Part shown: one piece after another, positions 23,019 through 30,759 of the stretch
Layout: each line of letters begins with the position of its first letter
How positions within the stretch are numbered: position 1 is the stretch's first letter
Assembly (NCBI RefSeq): GCF_025165795.1
Contig: NZ_JAJAGO010000014.1
Coordinates: 62,001-126,000, forward strand
From: Streptomyces gossypii
GTDB lineage: Bacteria; Actinomycetota; Actinomycetes; Streptomycetales; Streptomycetaceae
Direction: 5' to 3'
Length of the DNA: 64,000 bases
Position numbers and translations under genes: made by a program
The notes under the pieces: generated by a model
Databases searched by the model: none
What the model saw: the letters and a program-made list of their open reading frames with translations, nothing else
What the model was told of the DNA's origin: nothing

Positions 23019-24088
23019 GGCTTCACCGTTCGCACCGGGGCGTCTGTCCCCTTCGTCGGGCCGCCGTCGCTGGGGTCATGGCGACGACGGGCGCGCAGCA
23101 GCACCACGCCCGCGGGCACGCCCAGCAGCGCGGTCCACGCGCCGACGGGTGTCTCCGTCGGGGCCAGGGCCAGCCGGGCGGGAAGGTCGGCGACGGCGAC
23201 GGTGAGCGCACCCCAGGCCGCCGCCCAGGGCAGTCGGCGCACCGCGTCCGCGTACGGCAGCAGACGATGGGCGAGTTGGGGCGCGAGGAAGCCGACCCAG
23301 GCCACCGGGCCGCAGACCGCGATCACCGGCGCGATCAGCACGATGGCCACCGCCAGCGCGGCGAAGCGCGCGTGGTGCACGCGCACGCCCAGCGCCTGCG
23401 CGTCGTCGTCACCGAGCCGCAGCACCGCCAGCACGGGCGCGCACAGCACCAGCGCCGGCAGGGAGATCAGCAGCCAGGGCCACAGCCTGGTCACCTCGTC
23501 CCAGGTGCGCGCGGAGAGCGAACCCAGCAGATAGCGGTAGATGATCTGAAGATCCAGCTGATCCGCCATCACCATGAGGACGAGCAGGGCGGCTTGCAGC
23601 GCCGCCGCCACCGCCGCTCCGGTGAGCAGGACCGCGGACGGACTGCGGCCGAATCCGGCCGCCAGCAGGGTCAGTACGCCGCCCAGCGCGGCTCCGCCGA
23701 GCGCGAGCAGCGGCTCGACCGCCGCCGGAACGGAGACGGCGAGCACGAGCGGCGCGGCGACCCCGAGCGCCGCGCCGGAGGAGACGCCGAGCATCTCGGG
23801 CACCGCCAGCGGGTTACGCAGCGCCTCCTGGAGTACGAGCCCCGCGGCGCCCAGACTGGCACCGGCCAGCAGCGCGAGGGTCAGCCTGGGGAGCCGCAGT
23901 TCGGTGACGACGACTCCGGCCAGCCCCTCGTCCCCGCCGGTCAGTGCGGCGGGCAGCTCGGAGAGCGGCACCACCGGGGTGCCCAGGGTCAGAGCACACA
24001 GCGCGGTGGCGGTCAGCAGGGCGGTGAACACCAGGAGTTGGCGGACGGCGGTCGGGCGCCGGAGCCGGGCACCCGGTCGGCCGGTCAT
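23015..24088 (-). CDS. FecCD-family permease of the metallophore importer (first)
   Basis: About 357 residues with the family blocks RLPRLTLALLAGASLGAAGLVLQEALRNPLAVPEMLGVSSGAA and GPVAWVGFLAPQLAHRLLPYADAVRRLPW. ATG 24088 is chosen; GTG 24100 would overlap the lipoprotein stop as GTGA and is also plausible. Open frame further upstream lies antisense-like within the lipoprotein gene and is not used. With the second permease it should import a chelated metal or metallophore across the membrane. Confidence 0.86.
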   Translation of the reverse strand: MTGRPGARLRRPTAVRQLLVFTALLTATALCALTLGTPVVPLSELPAALTGGDEGLAGVVVTELRLPRLTLALLAGASLGAAGLVLQEALRNPLAVPEMLGVSSGAALGVAAPLVLAVSVPAAVEPLLALGGAALGGVLTLLAAGFGRSPSAVLLTGAAVAAALQAALLVLMVMADQLDLQIIYRYLLGSLSARTWDEVTRLWPWLLISLPALVLCAPVLAVLRLGDDDAQALGVRVHHARFAALAVAIVLIAPVIAVCGPVAWVGFLAPQLAHRLLPYADAVRRLPWAAAWGALTVAVADLPARLALAPTETPVGAWTALLGVPAGVVLLRARRRHDPSDGGPTKGTDAPVRTVKP

Positions 24089-24096
24089 GGAGGGTC

Positions 24097-25080
24097 TCAC
24101 CGCAGCGCGGCGGTGGCTTCGTCGAGGACGATGCCGAGCGAGCGGGTGCCGCGTCCCTTGGCCCACACCTCGGAATTCACCTCGTGCACCTCGCCGTTCT
24201 TCACGGCGGGGATACGGCTCCACAGCGGATTCTCGGACAGCTTCTCCGAGAGCTTCCCCTTTTCGCCGCCGAAGGTGAGGGTTTCCACGAAGAGCACCTC
24301 GACCTCGCGGGCGAGGATCTCCTCCATGCTGTAACTCCCGCCGACTCCACGGGACTTCCAGGGGTAGTCGGATATCCGGGGGAAGAATCCGGCCGCCACG
24401 TCGATTCCGGGCGTGGCCACGCCGAAGTTCTCGTCACTGCCGTAGATGATGAGCGAGGTCTTCTCGCTCTTCGTCTTCTCGGCCGCAGCGAGTTTCGTGC
24501 GGAAGCGCTTCTCCGCCGCGACGGCCTCTTCCGTGCGCCCGGTCAGTGCACCCAGGTTCCGCAGATAGCCGACGCTCTCCTGCCACGTGGTGGGCTGGAC
24601 GGCCCAGAAGGTCGTGGCGCCCTTGAGTGCGGGTGCGAGTTTTCCGTGTGTGTCCTCGAGTCCGATCACCAGGTCGGGCTTGTGGGAGAGGATCGACTCG
24701 ATCTCGGGTGCGACGAACCCTCCGGGAATCACGGGAATGTCCGCGGCTTTCTTCTTGCCCAGGAAGTCCGGATGGGCCAGGAGCGCGTTGTTGGTGGCGG
24801 TGGGGGTGAGGCCCAGTTCGGCCAGCATGTCGTCGCAGAGGCCCACCAGGCAGACGACACGCTTCGGTTCCTTCTTGGTGCTGAGGGTCTTGCCCTGCGC
24901 ATCCGTGATCTTCCGGGCGGGTTCGAGCGGCTTGACATCGACGCTCGTGCGCCCGCCTCCGCCGCTCTTCTCGTCCTCCTCGCCGGAGTTGTCTGCGGAC
25001 GCACCGCAGCCCACCAGCAGCGCCCCCGTCAGAACGGCGGCAAGCCGGTACCGGAGGGGCCGGGCGGATATGAGCGACAT
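24097..25080 (-). CDS. Substrate-binding lipoprotein (FecB/BtuF-type) of the metallophore importer
   Basis: The 327-residue protein has a signal peptide ending in lipobox LLVGC (Cys near 25) and an acidic/Gly linker. The two-lobed TroA-like fold shows KRVVCLVGLCDDMLAELGLTPTATNN, PEIESILSHKPDLVIGLEDT, a spanning helix with AAEKRFRTKLAAAEK, and a C-terminal NPLWSRIPAVKNGEVHEVNSEVW. This is the siderophore/cobalamin-binding cluster, not the histidine-ligand ZnuA type for free zinc, so a chelated metal is the expected ligand. It is the first gene of the importer operon, with a Zur-like box 77 bp upstream. Confidence 0.87.
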   Translation of the reverse strand: MSLISARPLRYRLAAVLTGALLVGCGASADNSGEEDEKSGGGGRTSVDVKPLEPARKITDAQGKTLSTKKEPKRVVCLVGLCDDMLAELGLTPTATNNALLAHPDFLGKKKAADIPVIPGGFVAPEIESILSHKPDLVIGLEDTHGKLAPALKGATTFWAVQPTTWQESVGYLRNLGALTGRTEEAVAAEKRFRTKLAAAEKTKSEKTSLIIYGSDENFGVATPGIDVAAGFFPRISDYPWKSRGVGGSYSMEEILAREVEVLFVETLTFGGEKGKLSEKLSENPLWSRIPAVKNGEVHEVNSEVWAKGRGTRSLGIVLDEATAALR

Positions 25081-25156
25081 CGCGGACTCTCAGTTCTTCT
25101 CGGGGACTCGGCGGCGGAGACGCCGGGCCCGGCAGCTCCGCGAGCGAGCATACACA

Positions 25157-25171
25157 TGATAATCATTACCA
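25157..25171. promoter_or_regulatory. Zur-like operator between the importer operon and the beta-propeller gene
   Basis: The inverted repeat TGATAATCATTACCA has 6 of 7 arm pairs. Read on the minus strand it matches 12 of 15 positions of the Zur consensus as I recall it. It sits between divergent starts at 25080 (minus) and 25207 (plus), so one dimer site could control both. Confidence 0.65.
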
Positions 25172-25206
25172 ACTACTGCCGGCCTGCATCGCGTGAGGAC
25201 TTCCTG

Positions 25207-26475
25207 ATGACCGCTGCTCCCCTGCTGCTCGTCGCCGACCATGTCGCGGGCGTCTGCCAGGTGCTGGCCCTCCCCGGCGGCACGCCCGTCGCCCGGCTGG
25301 AGGGTCGCCACCTCTCCGAGCACGCGGGCTTCCTCGCCCTCCCGCACGGCCGCGTCGCCTGTGTGGACGACCGCGCCGGCGAACTGCTCGTACTCGCCCC
25401 GTTCGTGGCGGCCTCCGGCGGACCCCTGATCGAGACACGGGTGCCGGTGGCCGTACCCGCGGAGCACCTGGCCGCCGACCGGACCGGGCGGCGCCTCGCC
25501 GTCACCACCGGCCTGGGACGGGCCACCAAGCCGTGGAGCGACCTGCTCACGGTCGTCGACCTCCCCGATCCCGGCGGTCCCGGCCACCTCGGCAACCCCG
25601 ACCGCCCCGACGCCGTACGGGTGCGCACCCGAACCGGCGAGCCAGGGGTTACCCTGCACGGCGGCCCCGACCCCGTCGTCGTACTGCGCGAGCGCGCCCC
25701 CGGCCGCCTCGCCGCCCACCGCCACGCGGACCTGCTCGCCGCACCACCCGGCTGCCCCGCCGTCACCCCGTACGCGGAACTGCCACTCCCGGACGACGGT
25801 CACGGCGACGCCGCGGACGCCGGCACCGGAAGAGTGTTCGCCGCGACGGGAGAGGGCGTGCACCGCGCCCGGCTGCGCGGCGACCGGCTCGTGGCCGAGG
25901 AGCCGCTGTCCTGGTCGGCGGACGGCCGCACCGGTGGCCGCGGCTACTACCTGCGGCTCGACCCCAGGCACCGCACGCTGTGGTCCTCCCTGCGCGGCGG
26001 ACCCGCGGACCCGCCGCGCTGGCCCGAGTGGACGAACGACGCCTGGTGGCACCACCTCGGCTCGGGGCGTACGGGCCGCCTGCCGCTCGGCCCCGGCCTG
26101 GTCTTCCGCATGGCCGTCGCCCGCGACCGCGCCGCGTTCACCCGTGTGCACCCCGACGGTGACGAGTTGATACTCGTGCGCACGGACCTCGAATCCCCCG
26201 CCGTCGCCGCACGGACACCCCTGCCCCCGATGGACGGCGCACCGCGCCCGGGGGCCGGCCCCTGGGAGGGGGTGCAGCGCCGCGCGGTCGCCGCGTCGCC
26301 CGGCGCGTCCCTTGTCGCCGTGAGCCGGGGCGGGCACGGTGAGGTCCACCTCTTCGACGCCGAAGAGCCGGGCGGATCGCGGCTGCTGCACATCGGCACC
26401 GCACTGGACCACGGCGGTGGCCTGGCGCTGCTCGCTCCGGACGACGGCGCGGAGGCCGACCAGGTCGGCCGCTGA
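25207..26475 (+). CDS. Beta-propeller-like protein divergent from the metallophore importer, unknown function
   Basis: The 422-residue protein has repeated strand-rich segments of the YncE/WD40-like type (LLVADHVAGVCQVLALPGG, GFLALPHGRVACVDDRAGELLVLAP, RTLWSSLRGG, SLVAVSRGGHGEVHLFDAEEPG). No signal peptide or lipobox is visible, so it looks cytoplasmic. In other bacteria zinc ABC importers can be partnered by beta-propeller chaperones (AztD). This protein shares the fold type and zinc-linked context but lacks a signal sequence and obvious histidine clusters. A metal-handling role is inference. ATG 25207 follows a GAGGA site, and the shared Zur-like box lies 36 bp upstream. Confidence 0.6.
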   Translation: MTAAPLLLVADHVAGVCQVLALPGGTPVARLEGRHLSEHAGFLALPHGRVACVDDRAGELLVLAPFVAASGGPLIETRVPVAVPAEHLAADRTGRRLAVTTGLGRATKPWSDLLTVVDLPDPGGPGHLGNPDRPDAVRVRTRTGEPGVTLHGGPDPVVVLRERAPGRLAAHRHADLLAAPPGCPAVTPYAELPLPDDGHGDAADAGTGRVFAATGEGVHRARLRGDRLVAEEPLSWSADGRTGGRGYYLRLDPRHRTLWSSLRGGPADPPRWPEWTNDAWWHHLGSGRTGRLPLGPGLVFRMAVARDRAAFTRVHPDGDELILVRTDLESPAVAARTPLPPMDGAPRPGAGPWEGVQRRAVAASPGASLVAVSRGGHGEVHLFDAEEPGGSRLLHIGTALDHGGGLALLAPDDGAEADQVGR

Positions 26476-26644
26476 ACAGAATGCGGCGGGGCGGCCGACG
26501 CCGCGTCGCTCCGGCGGCCGTTACCTCTGCGGTAATCGACCCCCTCACCGGTGCCCGGCAGAGTGGAGCCATCGGGTCCCGGCCGGCGCACTCCGGCCGG
26601 GGCTCGGCCCTTGACCAGCACGTTCTTGCAGAGAGGCACTCGCC

Positions 26645-27010
26645 ATGACCGACTACCAGACCGCCGTCACCCGCTACTTCGAGGCATGGAACGCGACCGA
26701 CGCGGCCAGCCGGGCGACCGCCGTCGCCCAGGCGTGCACCGAGGACGTCACCTACACCGACCCCGTCGCCGACGTCCAGGGGCAGGACGGGCTGGCCACG
26801 GTGATAGCCGGAGCGCAGCAGCAGTTCCCCGGCTTCTCGTTCGTGCTTCTGGGAACGGTCGACGCACATCACCACATAGCCCGGTTCGGCTGGGAGCTGC
26901 GCGCGCCCGACGGCTCGGCTCCGGTTGCCGGATTCGACGCGGTCACGCTGGCCGAGGACGGGCGTATCCGCTCCGTTCTCGGTTTCCTGGACCGGGTCCC
27001 GGCCGCCTGA
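26645..27010 (+). CDS. SnoaL-like/NTF2-fold protein
   Basis: The 121-residue protein starts YQTAVTRYFEAWN and continues with CTEDVTYTDPVADVQGQDGLATVIAGAQQQFPGFSF, then RFGWELRAPDG and a final DGRIRSVLGFLDRVP. This is the usual SnoaL-like alpha+beta cone (cyclase, isomerase or hydroxylase relatives). It stands alone, 169 bp after the beta-propeller gene. No substrate can be deduced. Confidence 0.82.
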   Translation: MTDYQTAVTRYFEAWNATDAASRATAVAQACTEDVTYTDPVADVQGQDGLATVIAGAQQQFPGFSFVLLGTVDAHHHIARFGWELRAPDGSAPVAGFDAVTLAEDGRIRSVLGFLDRVPAA

Positions 27011-27138
27011 GCAATGCGGTGGGGTGTTCCGCGGGTCCTGCGCCGTTCCGCGGGTTACGGTGAGGGGCCGGTTACGGTGAGGGGCCCGCGGAAATCCACG
27101 ATCCATTGCCGTAGCACCGGCAGGGAAAGGCGAGCGCC

Positions 27139-27495
27139 GTGTTCGAGGTGGAAGACATCCGGGAATGGCTGGGGCACGATGTCGTCGATCGCGCCCGCCG
27201 GAAGATCGGTACCCTGGAGTCGATCTATGTGGACACCGGAACCGACCAGCCGCTTTTCGGCACGGTGACCGTCGGAGTGCCGACGCGCCGCCGCCTGGTA
27301 TTCGTGCCCCTCGTCGGATCGACCGTAGGACCCGGCTATCTCAAGGTCGACCACGACCGGAAAATCGTGAAGGACTCGCCGTCCATCGACGTGGACGGTG
27401 AACTGCTCGCCGGGGCCGAAGAGGCGGTTTTCGCACACTACGACCTGCCCTATGAGAACCGCGCGGGAGAAGAGCGCCGGCTCGCCCGCCGCTGA
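27139..27495 (+). CDS. PRC-barrel domain protein
   Basis: The 118-residue protein opens with DIREWLGHDVVDRARRKIGTLESIYVDT, the PRC-barrel beta-strand pair, followed by FGTVTVGVPTRRRLVFVPL and GYLKVDHDRKIVKDSPSIDVDGEL. PRC-barrel proteins of this size in Streptomyces are associated with stress or membrane surfaces but lack a known reaction. GTG 27139 begins the product. It is 33 bp from the tiny membrane-protein gene, so the two probably form an operon. Confidence 0.82.
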   Translation: MFEVEDIREWLGHDVVDRARRKIGTLESIYVDTGTDQPLFGTVTVGVPTRRRLVFVPLVGSTVGPGYLKVDHDRKIVKDSPSIDVDGELLAGAEEAVFAHYDLPYENRAGEERRLARR

Positions 27496-27528
27496 TACCG
27501 CCTTTTGTCCGGGACGGAGTGAGATCCG

Positions 27529-27699
27529 ATGCTGCTCGTTCTCCTGCTGCTCTTCGCGGCAATCGTGCTGGGCCTCGTCGGATGGCTCGCCCAGGGGCTG
27601 GCGTGGCTGCTCGTCCTCGGCGTGCTCGTGCTCATGGCCGATCTTGTGCTCTTCGGCGCGCTGCTGGGCCGGGGCCGTGGCCGGCGCGGACGCGCCTGA
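27529..27699 (+). CDS. Small hydrophobic membrane protein, 56 residues
   Basis: A short ORF read from sequence. Two closely spaced leucine/valine-rich membrane segments (residues 2-19 and 25-48) are followed by a basic tail GRGRGRRGRA that should stay in the cytoplasm. GACGGAG lies upstream of ATG. Similar one-page hydrophobic proteins commonly follow PRC-barrel or CsbD genes in Streptomyces. Function unknown. Confidence 0.7.
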   Translation: MLLVLLLLFAAIVLGLVGWLAQGLAWLLVLGVLVLMADLVLFGALLGRGRGRRGRA

Positions 27700-27735
27700 G
27701 GGCTGCCTCCTGGACAGACCTGGGGTCTGTCGATT

Positions 27736-27896
27736 GGATCCTGCTGGGCTCGCGTGCCCTGGTGCCGCACCCCGCCGCGTTGTCGTCAGTCGCCGACGCT
27801 CCGCGTCGGCTCCCTCCTCCGCCTTGCGATCCGTCCCCTGCCTGCGGCGGGGAGACCCCCAAGCACCAGACCCCGCTCACTGACCCAGCAGGATCC
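27736..27896. repeat. REP/MITE-like intergenic palindromic element
   Basis: Perfect 13-bp terminal inverted repeats (27736-27748 and 27884-27896) bracket 161 bp. Inside is a perfect 8-bp hairpin (27792-27799 with 27803-27810). I recall very similar sequence recurring in Streptomyces intergenic regions. It lies between convergent genes. Confidence 0.7.
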
Positions 27897-27906
27897 GAAC
27901 GAGACC

Positions 27907-28782
27907 CTAGGGGACCAGCAGCTGAAGGTTCTCGGCCGTCTCCGGGTCGGCGGGGAGGAAGGTCTCCACCGCCAGCTCGGAGACCGTCACGTCCATCGGC
28001 GTGTTGAACGTCGCGATCGTCGAGAAGAACGACAGCACCCGCCCCTCGTGCTCGATCACCATCGGCAGCGCGAAGCACATCCACGGTGAGTCCGACTCCG
28101 CGGACTGCGGCGGGAGTACGGGCTCCGCGGACGAGCCGGGGAACGGATACGCCGCGACCTCCTCGTACAGCGCGCGCAGTGGGGCCGAACGCACCAGCGC
28201 CAGCTGCCGGGACATCTGCTCCAGCAGATGGCCGCGCCATTCGCGGAAGTTGCGGATGCGCGGGGCGAGGCCCTCCGGGTGCAGAGTGATCCGCATGGCG
28301 TTCAGGGGCGGTTCCAGCAGATGCGGGGACACGCCGTCCAGCAGCAGCGCGATGCCCCGATTGGCGGCGATCACGTGGTAGGTGCCGTCCATCACCAGCG
28401 CCGGGAACGGCTCGTATGCCGCGACCATCCGCTCCAGCCCCTCCCGTACGGCGGACATCGCCGGGTCCGTGAGCGAGGTCTCCGCGTAGCGGGGCGCGTA
28501 ACCGGCGGAGACCAGCAGCGTGTTGCGCTCCCGCACGGGCACGTCCAGCCGCTCCGCCAGCTTCAGCACCATCTCGGGGCTGGGACGTGAGCGGCCCGTC
28601 TCGATGAAGCTGATGTGGCGGGCGGAGGAGTCGGCGCGCAGCGCCAGCTCCAGCTGGCTGAGCCCGGCACGGGTCCGCCAGTCGCGCAGCAGCCGGCCCA
28701 CCGGGAGTTTCTTCTGACCGGTGGCTTCCCTCTGACCGGTGGCATCTCTCTGGACGGTGGGCTCTTTCTGGACGGTCCTCAT
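27907..28782 (-). CDS. XRE-family regulator with MmyB-type ligand-binding domain
   Basis: The 291-residue protein has a helix-turn-helix at residues 29-85 (GRLLRDWRTRAGLSQLELALRADSSARHISFIETGRSRPS). The MmyB-like PAS-related domain follows (FPALVMDGTYHVIAANRGIALLLDG and a C-terminal FFSTIATFNTPMDVTVSELAVETFLPADP). These often respond to fatty acids or control a neighbouring oxidoreductase. The first 25 residues contain a repeated QR-ATGQ motif from short DNA repeats, suggesting an over-long start; a downstream start near KLPVGRLL is possible. Confidence 0.86.
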   Translation of the reverse strand: MRTVQKEPTVQRDATGQREATGQKKLPVGRLLRDWRTRAGLSQLELALRADSSARHISFIETGRSRPSPEMVLKLAERLDVPVRERNTLLVSAGYAPRYAETSLTDPAMSAVREGLERMVAAYEPFPALVMDGTYHVIAANRGIALLLDGVSPHLLEPPLNAMRITLHPEGLAPRIRNFREWRGHLLEQMSRQLALVRSAPLRALYEEVAAYPFPGSSAEPVLPPQSAESDSPWMCFALPMVIEHEGRVLSFFSTIATFNTPMDVTVSELAVETFLPADPETAENLQLLVP

Positions 28783-28856
28783 GGACTCGAATATATGCCT
28801 ACTGGGCAGCCCTTAGCCCGGATCTGCCCGGCGGCGTGGCAGTGTGGTGGGAGTGC

Positions 28857-28889
28857 GGGGCCTTGGTGCCGCAGCGGCACCAAGGCCCC
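28857..28889. repeat. Perfect 14-bp hairpin upstream of the dispersed repeat
   Basis: 28857-28870 pairs perfectly with 28876-28889 around a 5-nt loop. No gene reads into it from the left (the regulator gene is divergent), so it is not an obvious terminator. Confidence 0.65.
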
Positions 28890-28911
28890 GGCATCTCGCA
28901 CCGACGAAGGG

Positions 28912-29090
28912 GACGAAGGCAATGCCGTGACTCCGCTCCCCCCACCTGAAGGAGGGGGCTTCCAACCCGAAGGCTGCGGTCCAGCCCCAACCGATCCCCT
29001 GCGGGACGCGCACACATCACCAGAGACCAGGGAAGCGATTCCCCCACCGGCCAAGGCCGGTGGTCCCCACGCTAGGAGACTGATGGCACC
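28912..29090 (+). repeat. Dispersed 179-bp repeat, copy 1
   Basis: Roughly 80 percent identical by eye to 37001-37179, with small indels. It contains a 9-bp hairpin with a 2-nt loop near its right end and ends with GAGACTG then ATGGCACC, so it supplies the ribosome site, start codon and first codons of the carbinolamine dehydratase gene. The layout resembles IS200/IS605 right ends, but no transposase gene is present. Confidence 0.75.
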
Positions 29091-29388
29091 CGAACCGCTC
29101 TCCGCGCAGCAGACCGAAGACGCCCTCGCGGAACTGCCCGGCTGGAGCGTGGCCGAGGGCGCGCTCGCCCGGGAGTACTCCTTCCACGGCCATCTTCCGG
29201 CCGCCGCGATGGTGATCCACGTCGCCGCGATCCAGGAGGAGCTGGGCCACCACTCGGACCAGCTGCTGAGCTACAACAAGCTGGGCATCACGGTGAACAC
29301 CCACAGCGTGGGCGGCCGGATCACCGAGCTCGATGTCGCCCTGGCCCGCCGGATCGAGGAGATCGCGGCGGGCCACGGCGTGCGCTGA
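29083..29388 (+). CDS. 4a-hydroxytetrahydrobiopterin (pterin-4a-carbinolamine) dehydratase
   Basis: The 101-residue protein is the usual size for the family. It carries the signature ELGHHSDQLLSYNKLGITVNTHSVGGRITELDVALARRI at 54-91. The common HHP is HHS here, but both histidines and the TH-x-x-GG segment are kept. It dehydrates the 4a-hydroxy pterin made by aromatic amino acid hydroxylases. ATG 29083 follows AGGAGACTG, provided by the dispersed repeat. An in-frame open extension upstream is repeat-derived and rejected. Confidence 0.9.
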   Translation: MAPEPLSAQQTEDALAELPGWSVAEGALAREYSFHGHLPAAAMVIHVAAIQEELGHHSDQLLSYNKLGITVNTHSVGGRITELDVALARRIEEIAAGHGVR

Positions 29389-29399
29389 CCCGGCAGGAC

Positions 29400-29736
29400 G
29401 GCCTCCCCTGCTCTGCCACGTGGTCGAAAGCGGGCATCCGGGCCAGCATCGCGGCCTTGTGCTCACGGTCGGCAGCGGCCTGCGCGGAGCGGACCCGTCC
29501 ACCGCGCGGTGGTGCGCCAGTGTCAGCACCCACGACATCGCGCTGCCGGGGTCCGCGGTCCGGGCGGAAGCGGGCGGCGCACCGCCACACCTCCACCAGC
29601 ACCTCCTGTGCGACCTCCTCGGACTGCGCAGGACCGAGGCGAACGCCTCGTGGTCACCCCGGGCGACCCGGACCAGCAGCTCCCGCAGGTCGGGGCCGGG
29701 CTCCTGCGGGCCCGCCAGTCGTGCGGACTGCCTCAT
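29400..29736 (-). pseudogene. Broken ECF sigma factor (SigK-like) gene
   Basis: The N-terminus MRQSARLAG...DLRELLVRVARGDHEAFASVL (region 2 start) is in one frame. EEVAQEVLVEVWRCAARFRPDRG is in a second frame, SAMSWVLTLAHHRAVD is back in the first, and RVRSAQAAADREHKAAMLARMPAFDHVAEQ is again in the second. This order matches SigK-type sigma factors. About 20 residues of region 2 are missing, there are at least three frame changes, and all of region 4 is lost at the end near the dehydratase gene. Confidence 0.78.
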
Positions 29737-29824
29737 GGGCGCGCCCCGCTGGCTGCTGCCGCCCACCTCGCGCGGTACGGCAGGCGGGGGCGGGGCGTCG
29801 CCGTCGGCGCCGGCCGGCCGGCCG

Positions 29825-30664
29825 TCAGAAGTCGGCGACGTCCGGGTCCGCGCCGAGGCGGGTGTCGGTGTTCAGGGCCCCGATGGACGCCATGTCCGCG
29901 TCGGCCAGCTCGAAGCCGAACACGTCGAAGTTCTCCCTGATCCGCGCGGGTGTCACGGACTTCGGAATCACGACGTTGCCGAGCTGGAGGTGCCAGCGCA
30001 GGATGATCTGCGCCGGAGTCCGCTCGTGCTTCTCCGCGAGGGCGACGATCCTCTCTTCCGCGAGGATGTCTCCGCCCTGGCCCAGGGGTGACCACGCCTC
30101 GGTGACGATGCCGTGGTCGGAGTGGAAGGCCCGGGGCACCGGCTGCTGGAGGCGCGGGTGCAGTTCGATCTGGTTCACCGAGGGGATGGACCCGGAGTCC
30201 TCGATCACGCGGTGCAGATGCTCGGGCTTGAAGTTCGAGACTCCGACCGCCCGCGTGCGGCCCGACTGGAGCAGCTCGCCGAAGGCACGCCAGATGGTCA
30301 GGTAGTCATCCCGCATCGGCCGCGGCCAGTGGATGAGGTACAGATCGATGTGATCCAGGCCGAGACGGGCGAGTGAGGCGTCGAACTCGCGGAAGACGCT
30401 GTCCCGGGTCCACGTTTCGGAGGCGCTGTTCCACAGCTTCGTCGTGACGAACAACTCCTCACGCGGGATTCCGGAGGCGGCGATGCCCTGCCCGGTGCCC
30501 TTCTCGTTGTCGTAGACGGCGGCCGTGTCGATACTGCGGTATCCGGCCTCGAGCGCGGTGCCCACCGCGCTCGCCGCGTCGTCGTCGGGCACCTGCCAGA
30601 CGCCGAAGCCGAGCTGCGGCATGGTGACGCCGTTGTTGAGCGTGATGGCGGGGACGTGACTCAC
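29825..30664 (-). CDS. Aldo/keto reductase
   Basis: The 279-residue TIM-barrel protein has the family motifs LGFGVWQVPDDDAASAVGTALEAGYRSIDTAAVYDNE (catalytic Asp and Tyr), LFVTTKLWNS (Lys), DLYLIHWPRP (His), GVSNF, and IPKSVTPARIRENFDVF for NADPH phosphate binding. Closest in style to 2,5-diketo-gluconate reductase/YvgN-type enzymes. It is a cytoplasmic carbonyl reductase of broad specificity and stands as a single gene. Confidence 0.92.
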   Translation of the reverse strand: MSHVPAITLNNGVTMPQLGFGVWQVPDDDAASAVGTALEAGYRSIDTAAVYDNEKGTGQGIAASGIPREELFVTTKLWNSASETWTRDSVFREFDASLARLGLDHIDLYLIHWPRPMRDDYLTIWRAFGELLQSGRTRAVGVSNFKPEHLHRVIEDSGSIPSVNQIELHPRLQQPVPRAFHSDHGIVTEAWSPLGQGGDILAEERIVALAEKHERTPAQIILRWHLQLGNVVIPKSVTPARIRENFDVFGFELADADMASIGALNTDTRLGADPDVADF

Positions 30665-30759
30665 TGAGATCGGTCCTTACGTGCTGATCGAGGGAACGTA
30701 CTCCGGAACACACAACGATCACGGTGATCAATTCATTCCGTACCGTCTGAATTGCCGGT

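Noticed and set aside
24184..25206. N-terminal extension of the beta-propeller gene
   Set aside because: It runs antisense through the binding-lipoprotein gene. The ATG at 25207 has a ribosome site and begins the recognisable strands.
28912..29090. Known riboswitch class upstream of the pterin dehydratase
   Set aside because: The same sequence lies before an unrelated sugar transporter gene and does not match a riboswitch consensus I recognise.
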